Shown: positions 57,058-64,000 of the stretch, one piece after another
Numbering within the stretch: the first letter of the stretch is position 1
Layout: the number at the start of each line of letters is the position of its first letter
Position numbers and translations under genes: made by a program
The notes under the pieces: generated by a model
Told to the model about the DNA's origin: nothing
The model's database searches: none
Seen by the model: only the letters and a program-made list of their open reading frames with translations
NCBI GenBank assembly: GCA_023974075.1
Contig: CM043800.1
Span: forward strand, 6,911,453 to 6,975,452
Length of the DNA stretch: 64,000 bases
Origin: Chaenocephalus aceratus
Lineage: Eukaryota > Chordata > Actinopteri > Perciformes > Channichthyidae
Direction of reading: 5' to 3'

Positions 57058-57704
57058 CCTAAAAGGCTTGTTGGAGCTCCTGCCCCCCCCCCCCCCTCCC
57101 TGTGAGCCCAGTGTGCTCTGATTGGTCGGGACGTTGAGAGGCTCGTTGCCGCTCCTCGCAGCAGATCGCAGCAACGAGCCTCTCTGCGATACAGCGAGAA
57201 CAATTGATATTGAGTAAGAAAAAGGTTTATAACGCTGTGAGAATGGGTCTGCGGAGAACAACTTAGCAGCCCGAAAAACGTTTACCCATTTAAACAGTCG
57301 TGGTAGATACCTTGTTTGTTTTAAACATCATAAATACACAAACAACAATGAATACTTATAGGTTGTGTACCCGAATCTCCCGCTGGTCCAAACAAAGTAG
57401 GAACAGCATCGTTCTTCAGTGCCCTACGCTGTACATATCCCCCATGAATCGCTGAAAGGTTTGTGAAGCTTTGTTTCGTGAAAGGCTGGCAGAGGGTGTG
57501 GCCTCTGGGTATCCCCACGTCAGAGTACCCAGGAAGAAATTGAGAAATCTCCAACGAGGCATTTTGGGGAGGTCTTTTCTGTTTACTCGCTACAGGGTGT
57601 ACTTTGAGGGTTTTTGACTCTGCAGACCGTTTACATGCATACAAACCTTCATAACACACAAGGGGACGGGTAATAACCGGAAAAGCATGACATGGGACCT
57701 TTAA

Positions 57705-58004
57705 GTTAGGGGTGGGCGGATCGATCTCAAAATATCGATACTAGAGCCAATGATCAACACTTTTTTTTCCGTCTCTACTCGTCAATTTAATCAAAAACTA
57801 TGTGCAGACGAACACAAGTATATGCGCTCTTTTCGTCTCTCTCCACTGCTGTCCTCTCCTCAATGCGCGCACAGCGCGCTCCCTGCCTGAACGCCGATTA
57901 TCAAACTGACTGACAGCAGCCAGCAGGGCAGGACAGCAGCAGCCATATGGCAAGCCATTTGAGTATTTATTCCATATCCTTGATATCACACGGCCGCTGC
58001 CTAC
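57705..58004 (+). repeat. hAT-type left terminus (TAGGGGTGGGCGGATCGATC)
   Basis: TAGGGGTGGGCGGATCGATC followed by AAAATATCGATAC is a typical nonautonomous hAT end. No right end found. It directly precedes the ACTAGT array. Confidence 0.45.
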
Positions 58005-58514
58005 ACTAGTTGGCTCTTTGATTTCACTTGTTAGATATATGGTCAAACTAGTTTGGCAGTCTGCTTTACTAGTTAAATAAAGCATTATACTAAGTCACTC
58101 TTTCAGCAACTAGTGGCACTTTTGTCTGACTAGATACCACATAAGCCTTACTAGTGATGCCAGGAGCAGCACTAGTAGCACCAAAGTACCAACATGTAAG
58201 CTTGTTGATGAACTAGTGGCCCTCTGACCGTACTAGTGACACTAAAAGTCTTACAATTTAACTAGTGCGCTGCAAAAGCTCTGACATGCTAACTAGTTAC
58301 ACAAAAGAAGCTGCACTAGTTAACTAGTAAAGGCAAAAGGTTCACTAGTTAACTAGTTGACGCCTCTTTTGACCTTACTAGTTAACTAGTGGGGCTCAAA
58401 ACGTCTACACGTTAACTAGTGAACCCTTTGCCCTTTACTAGTTAACTAGTGAGATACATTTAAATTCAACTAGTGAACTAGTGAGGCTTCAAATGTTCAC
58501 TAGTAGTACTAGTG

Positions 58515-60503
58515 CAGGGCTTCTCAAACTCCAGACCAAGGTCCGGATCCGGACCGAACTGCAAATCACTCCGGACCGAACCCTGTGTCCCATTATTAAA
58601 AATAAAAAAGTTCGGATTCTGATGTGAATTAAAGTGGACCTATTGTGCTGTATTGGAAAAATATATTGTAGGGCCATTCCTATACAAAACATGTCTGTGA
58701 AGTGTTTTGCTTAAGATACCAAACAGATCACCCGTTGTAGCCATGCCTCATACTGCTCATACCCCTCTTTTGCAGCCCTGTTAGAGAAACGCGGATTTTG
58801 GGTCCTTAGCTTTAAAAAAAAAAAAAGAGGAGGCAGAGCTAATGCCTGATCAGAATTCTACCGGAGATCGTTCAATTCTGCTGTGATACAACGCCATCCT
58901 GTTCTAAACCACATCAAAGATTATCTCTGAAACAGTATGGAGCTCAAATGCTTTTTCTCTTGCGGGTTTATCACAAGGTGAGTTCCTTTTTTTATTTCCA
59001 GCTTTTCAAACACATGTGCTCTAAAGCAGTGGTTCTCAAATGGGGGTACGCAGACCCCTAGGGGTACGTTGCAGTACTGCAGGGGGTATGTGAGATTTAT
59101 TTGATGTTAATGAAAAAAACAACATAAGTAATGCATTTAAACAAACTACTAATAGTAGATTAACTACTTTATTCAAAGGTTTACAGTAATTCTGGATAAT
59201 AAAATGGGGGAAATAAACAGGGTGCTCTCTTTTCCTCTCCTAAAGCTCGCTGAACCTGTAATAAGTGAACCGACAGTAAAGAATACATATATTTATAACT
59301 AGTTTAGCTAGTACCAGAGTAGATAAACAAGCTAAGTGTGTTCGGTCTAACTCTTAGTGTATTTAATTTTGCTCCACTTAACGGTCCGTCACAGCGGCGG
59401 AGTTGTGATCCGGAAGAGCTGCGTGTCGGCAGCAGCTGATCTGATATCTGATCCCTCTCTCTCGTCCGGTTATACTTCACTCGCGTTTATGTCCAAATCT
59501 GTCAGATCTAGCTAGTTCTAGTCAATTATTTGACTGCCTGCTTATCAAAGGACCTAAACAATAAGCGTTGCTTGGCAACGGCGTGTGGCCGCAAAGTATA
59601 GCGCAGCATTATGCATATGTTTATAGGAGGGGTCAAAATCCCATGCTCATAAAATGCTCATATTTTTTTTTCTCTTCATTCCCATGCCCCAAAATAAATC
59701 AATAAATAAATATACCAATTTTAGGAAAAGTAAGGAAGTTTGAGCAGTGTGGGTTTTATATGAACAGAGTTACACATATTTCAAAACGCAAAGTGTAATA
59801 ACTGCAGTTAGCCTCCCCGTCAGAATGACGAACATCCTCAGTGAAGCACAAGCCCATGTTTCTCACTAAATTGTAAGTACAACTTATTAAAAAGATCAGT
59901 TCAATGCAACTAATGTCGTCTTAGTGTTATTGCATGATGTTAAAATTGGTTTGCCATGAATATAGTGATGGATTGTAAACATTTGAAATGTAGCATTTAC
60001 GTGTTTCTCAGTTACAAGGTTGTTGTTTTAATAAATCAGACACTGATGGTGCAGTACCTCTTTATATAGGCATGTTTTCCTTAACAAATTGATTTTGCGC
60101 TGATCAGGGGGTACTTGGCTGACATTTTTTTTCAAAGGGGGTACATTATTGAAAAAAGTTTGAGAACCACTGCTCTAAAGTACCGGTTAGCTCTGAGTGT
60201 TAGCGAGGCTTGCTAATGTAAACAAAGACGAGATTACGTCGAAAACACGTTAGGCATTGTTTCTGATAGCAATTTTCTGTGGGTCCGCCGCCAATTTGAC
60301 TTCAGATCGGCAGCAAATCTGTATCCGCTCGTTGTACATCCGTTTTTAAAAGATTTGGGTACGGATGAAAATAGAGAGGGTTTCATTTTCTGACGCTGCG
60401 TGAGTTCCCCGACGCACCGGGACTTTACTGGCATTGATCCGGACCATTGACCTTGTATAAAAATCACAAGTGGACCTTTAACAAAAAAGTTTGAGTACCC
60501 CTG
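58515..60503. mobile_element. hAT element inserted in the ACTAGT array
   Basis: Ends CAGGGCTTCTCAAACTCC and the complement of CAGGGGTACTCAAACT are flanked by TACTAGTG (58507-58514 and 60504-60511). It contains the nested element 59027-60172. 60183-60260 and 60300-60480 match blocks near 32820 and 54415. No transposase. Confidence 0.85.
59027..60172. mobile_element. Nested hAT miniature element
   Basis: Ends CAGTGGTTCTCAAATGGGGG and the complement of CAGTGGTTCTCAAACTTTTT are flanked by CTCTAAAG (59019-59026 and 60173-60180). It is 1146 bp and noncoding. The fragment at 38847-39290 is the same family. Confidence 0.9.
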
Positions 60504-60540
60504 TACTAGTGGATCCCAAATGTGCACTAGTCACACTAGT

Positions 60541-60925
60541 TGCACAGAATGCTAATGAGGAGGAGGGGAAAGAATGCATTGAGGTCTCCTATTGGCCATA
60601 AGCTATAGAGCGCCACCCAGCCCAAATAGTTTAAGAGCTTAAAGACACTGTTTTAAAATACAGTCATATGACCATATTTACAAACATATAAAACTAAAGT
60701 ATTTTTGTAATTATGATCAAATGAGGTAAGAACATTGAAGACTTTCTTAAAATTAGAAAGTTGCCTTAGGACTGCAGACAGGAATATAGATCCTCTTTAA
60801 AACATTTTATTAAGCTGCAATTTGAAAGGTGCTTGGATTAGAATAGCATTGTGATAACAGAGTGACATTATTGATGGATTGAAAGAGGAAGTAACCCTCT
60901 TCGGATCACAGCTTTGAGGGATCGC
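60541..60925. other. Gene-free stretch
   Basis: No feature identified between the ACTAGT array and the DIRS element. Confidence 0.3.
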
Positions 60926-61183
60926 TGTGACTTCCGTAAATATTAGTCCAAGGCTGTTAAGATCTGTCTGTGTTGGTGTTTTGTCTTGTCTAGATCTGTC
61001 TGTGGTTTTCTGTCTGCGTTGTGTTTTGTCTTGTTTAGATCTGTCTATGGTTCTATTTCGTATATGGCTTCGCCCTCTAAGGCTATCGCTATTGGGTTAT
61101 CCCTCTGCGCCCCCGCGCAGCACTGAAACACTTGTAGTCCACGCCCACCCGCCAGGTGGGCCCCACCCTCGGGCTTCCTTCCG

Positions 61184-61193
61184 GTATAAATAG
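61184..61193 (+). promoter_or_regulatory. TATA box of the DIRS element
   Basis: GTATAAATAG about 75 bp upstream of the Gag ATG at 61263, in a GC-rich context. Confidence 0.6.
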
Positions 61194-61262
61194 GAAGGAG
61201 GCCCGGCAATCTGCTCCCTCTTTTCTTCAGCAACCAGCAGTACTGAAGCACAAGAAGAAATC

Positions 61263-62620
61263 ATGAGCAGCAATGATCGTGTCCGCATGTGTCCTTCGTG
61301 CAATACGGGATACATCATGAGCTCCGATTTGCACCCAATATGCGCATCCTGCCTGGGGGCCAGAGCACGCGGACGCGGCTCTCAGCCAGCAGATCGCATG
61401 TTCACATTGTCTTCGTTGACAGGAAGCAAAGGGCGGACGCTCTAGCTGCTGCGGGTGAGGAGGACGACTGGCCCATCCAGAACAGGGACAACAGCCTGTT
61501 TCTGGAGGCGAGTGGGGGGCAAGAGTCGGACGACTCCTACCCCGTCTCCCTCCATGGCTCGCCATGCGGCTCTCCCCTCCCCACTCTTCCCCGGACGGGG
61601 GAGACGGGGTCGGCGCGAGAGTCAGAGGTGGCGGCCGAGCACGTGGTCCCCTTCTCCGTGGCCACGGCGCTACCGGCATTGGGTGGCATTATGCTGGAGC
61701 TGCCGGAAATAATCAGCAAAGCAGCAGCATGCAGAGGCCTCCCCGTTCCCCGAGGACAGGAGAGGGTGGCTCTGGATGACATGGCCGGAGTGTTTTCCCG
61801 GGTTCAGACGGGCAGGAGTAACCCGATCTGGCCACGCTTCCCCGCCATTAGGCGATACCAGGAAGGCGCAGCGGCGAACCCGAGGACCTTAAGGGCTCCG
61901 GTGGCCACCTTTGTTCCCTTCACTAAGGTGGAGGGGTTCACAGACGAGGTTTTTCCAACCACCCCCGCTCTGGAACCGAGCTTAACGGCGTTCTTCGGGG
62001 TTAGGCAGGCCAACTTGGTCGCCGGACGGCGCCCTATGTTGGCCACCCTCAAAGACCAGTATGTCGCCCGCCAGGCTGACCGGAAGCACCAGTGTGCGTT
62101 CCAGGCGTCTGCAGCAGCAAATAACATTGCGTTGCTGACCAACTCAGTGGTGACGTTGGTCGAACGGTCCACCCCCGTAGCTCCAGAGGAGGCGGATGAG
62201 ATAGCTAAGGCGGCCAGCACGGCACTCACGCTGTGCGCAGCTGTGGCAGTCTCCCAGGCAAGGATCACAGCCTGGATGACTCAGATCCAGCGCCACCTCT
62301 GGTTGCAACAAGCAGCGGTTACAGAGCCAGCCAGGAAGGTTTTGATGGACGCTCCGATCAGCTCGGACGGGCTGTTCGGACCCCAGTTCCTGGCCATGGT
62401 TGAGTCCATGAAGGCGGCATCGGAGCAAGCGGAGGTCATCCGCCAGCACGTCGGCTGGCTCCAGCCAGCGGTGAAGCAGCAACGGCTCCAGCGGCAGCAG
62501 CAGCAGCCAACCCGGCCACAGCGGCAGACGGACAGACACTCGCAGCAGCAACAGCCAGGTACTCCCATTTGGCGTCTGCTCCACGAGAGCCGCCGAAAAA
62601 ACAAAGCCGGCCTTGACGGT
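61263..62620 (+). pseudogene. gag: DIRS Gag
   Basis: ATG 61263 gives a short frame with C-P-S-C...C-A-S-C-L-G, the paired-cysteine N-terminus usual for DIRS Gag. It ends at 61445, and the body of Gag continues in the 61289 frame, so one frame change lies between about 61340 and 61440. The rest (61450-62500) is alanine-rich and probably helical. A Q/R-rich stretch at 62460-62565 ends the domain. It would form the particle of the element. Confidence 0.65.
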
Positions 62621-62800
62621 TTGGGGGGAGAGTGTGAGGGAAATAAAAGAAGATTATTACCCAACATGTTGTCTGAGTCATCAGTTACAAATGTATTTCA
62701 CATATCCCCCACCCTGGGTGAACCAGCTGCCTATGACCTATCAGTTAATAGCCAGCAGGGTTCGTTACAAAAGCCTGCGCTATTTAATCTATTCGCACAT
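62621..62800 (+). other. Linker at the DIRS deletion junction
   Basis: The open frame passes through residues with no recognised domain. The expected reverse transcriptase and most of RNase H are absent. The sequence on the right (from about 62800, P-R-G-L-L-Y-A-F-P-P) is the part that normally follows RNase H. Confidence 0.55.
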
Positions 62801-64000
62801 CGGCCATGGCCCAGGGGACTGCTGTACGCCTTCCCACCAGTCCCGCTGATTCCTCGGTTCCTGGACCGAGTACAGGAGGAGCGGCTGTCAGTGATCCTAA
62901 TTGCCCCGGAACGCACGGGAGCTTCCTGGTTTCCATGCCTACAGCTTACGCTGTCAGGCAGGCCATGGGAGATTCCGTGGCGGGGGGACACTCTCACAGG
63001 TGGAGGGAGCAATCTACAGTCACCCAGTGATAGGCCAGCCCTTATGGGCATGGCCACTGAGCGGGAACACTTAGAGAGGTGGGGTCTCTCTCAAGATGTT
63101 GTACGCACCATTCAGGGAGCCAGGGCCGTGTCTACCAGGGCGTCCTACACAGCCAAGTGGGCAGCGTTCCAGCGTTGGTGTGTAGAAAGAAGCCTGGACC
63201 CCATCACGTGCCCCCTGCCTCACGTGCTGTCATTTCTCCAGCTGTTGTTGGACAGGAATTTGGCATTCAGCACAATCAAGGTATATGCGGCTGCCATATC
63301 ATCTTGTCACGTGGGTTTCGGAGCAGGGACGTTGTTCAGTCACCCACTGACGAAACGGTTTCTGCAAGGGGTACGAAGACTCGGACCGGTGTCACGCGCA
63401 CTGGCGCCTCAGTGGGATTTGGCTTTGGTGTTACGAGCACTAAGCAAAGCCCCATTTGAACCTTTAGAGCAGGTTCCCCTCAACATGTTATCAGCCAAAG
63501 TAGTACTGCTTTTGGCTCTAACATCGGCGAAAAGGGTGAGTGATTTATCGGCTCTCTCTGTGGCCCCGTCATGCCTCCGGATCCAAGGGGATGGCAGTTC
63601 GGCTGTGTTACACCCTAACCCAGCCTTTATGCCAAAGGTCATCACAAGCTCTTTTAGGTCAGGAGTGATCACCTTGGACAGGTTTTTTCCGCCTCCTCAT
63701 AAATCGGAGGAAGAAGCCACATCTCATCTTCTCTGTCCGGTGCGTGCGCTGTCCTGCTATGTGGAGCGCACGGCGGCATGGCGCCGTTCTCAGCGCCTGT
63801 TTGTGCATTATAAAGAGCGCTCGATCGGGCAACCTCTGTCTGCACAACGGCTGTAACACTGGCTGTGTGAGGCTGTGTCGCAGGCATATGTCTCCTCGGG
63901 GGTGGAGCCCCCGGAGAATATCAAAGCGCACTCCACCAGAGGAATTTGGCGTTGCACGGAGGAATGTCAGTGGAAGATATTTGCACGGCTGCATCTTGGT
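62800..64000 (+). pseudogene. DIRS RNase H tail and tyrosine recombinase
   Basis: P-R-G-L-L-Y-A-F-P-P near 62810 marks the segment following RNase H. The recombinase follows: N-terminal helices with S-Y-T-A-K-W near 63145, the first catalytic Arg in S-A-K-R-V-S-D (63533-63535), and H-S-T-R at 63929-63940 supplying the His and second Arg. A stop at 63854-63856 lies between them in the same frame, and the frame changes just after H-S-T-R. The catalytic Tyr should lie beyond the window. The enzyme would integrate circular element DNA without a target duplication. Confidence 0.75.

Larger units (their letters stand above)
55472..57700. mobile_element. TTAA-flanked miniature element, second copy
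   Basis: AGGTCCCATGTCATGG follows TTAA (55468-55471) and CATGACATGGGACCT precedes TTAA (57701-57704). It shares the GCTTGTTGGAGCTCCTGCCC block and the right third with the copy at 6670-25294. The left third ends near 55620 and resumes at about 57058, so 1.4 kb of other repeats, including a Rex3 LINE, is inserted. Confidence 0.7.
58005..60540. repeat. Array of the palindrome ACTAGT with helical spacing
   Basis: ACTAGT occurs 23 times between 58005 and 58514 and three times at 60505-60540, after the nested hAT. Starts in the left part are 58005, 58047, 58068, 58109, 58150, 58171, 58212 and 58232, separated by 42, 21, 41, 41, 21, 41 and 20 bp. In the right part they are mostly pairs 8 bp apart (ACTAGTTAACTAGT) repeating about every 30 bp. 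The sequence between sites is not repeated. No coding potential. Confidence 0.9.
60926..64000 (+). mobile_element. DIRS-type tyrosine-recombinase retrotransposon (runs off window)
   Basis: Upstream of the genes, 60960-61045 has a roughly 46-bp duplicated GATCTGTCT...TTTTGTCTTGT block. A TATA box precedes a Gag frame that runs without a break into a tyrosine recombinase. DIRS elements encode Gag, reverse transcriptase/RNase H and a recombinase. Here the reverse transcriptase is missing. The start of the element is approximate and the right end lies outside the window. Confidence 0.75.

Noticed and set aside
58005..58514. CRISPR-like array or ordinary satellite in the ACTAGT region
   Set aside because: The repeated element is only six bases, and the intervals vary in steps of about 10 bp with unrelated spacers.
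61537..62681. Several minus-strand frames over DIRS Gag
   Set aside because: Antisense openness caused by GC-rich codon use of the plus-strand gene.

Overview
This window is nuclear DNA of a teleost fish. The supporting elements are: a Ty3/gypsy retrotransposon of the Gmr1 type, an RTE LINE of the Rex3 type with a GATG tail, L2-type LINE tails, PIF/Harbinger elements with their Myb-like partner gene, many hAT miniature elements, a DIRS-type tyrosine-recombinase retrotransposon, a class I endogenous retrovirus and a (CA)95 microsatellite. I found no intact host gene. The only host-gene-like material is a short histone H3 3' fragment with its mRNA stem-loop, and the exons of a decayed multi-exon gene carried inside a transposon.

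Layout. 1-1972: AT-rich, gene-free. 1973-6665: hAT-type termini, including a complete but decayed hAT element (2825-5300, 8-bp target duplication) whose transposase is split by two nested Harbinger-type miniature elements. 6670-25294: a TTAA-flanked miniature element split by a P-like fold-back element (6958-22970), which hosts a Gmr1-like gypsy element (7117-19798). The gypsy 5' LTR carries a hAT element and its 3' LTR carries a 6.1-kb Harbinger element, which in turn hosts an L2 LINE. Removing the insertions leaves both gypsy LTRs at 362 bp, and each LTR serves as the empty-site control for the insertion in the other. A solo LTR (23091-24896) with its own hAT insertion lies in the right part of the same shell.

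25299-33086: L2 and hAT fragments, two minisatellites, a Harbinger-type element (26844-28198), and a palindrome-rich TA-flanked element (28468-29158). 33087-44878: a hAT-type unit with perfect 8-bp target duplications. It holds a Harbinger miniature element, a 9.3-kb long-inverted-repeat element (35235-44546) with the histone fragment, and inside that a CACTG-ended element (38238-43703) carrying the multi-exon pseudogene.

45178-54144: a young endogenous retrovirus (LTRs differ by three substitutions and 9 bp of ATT repeat) with a short gag, nearly complete pol, and an env with a membrane-spanning leader and an immunoglobulin-V-like segment. 54145-60925: repeat fragments, a third TTAA element with a nested Rex3, and a remarkable array of the palindrome ACTAGT (58005-60540) spaced at about 21, 31 and 42 bp and split by two nested hAT elements. 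60926-64000: a DIRS-type element in which Gag and the recombinase are joined in one open frame because the reverse transcriptase region is missing. It runs off the window end.

The elements do not form a cooperating pathway. The window is a layered record of insertions whose order can be read from target duplications. The best candidates for something undescribed are the helically spaced ACTAGT array, the CACTG element with its spliced gene, and the immunoglobulin-like segment in the retroviral env.
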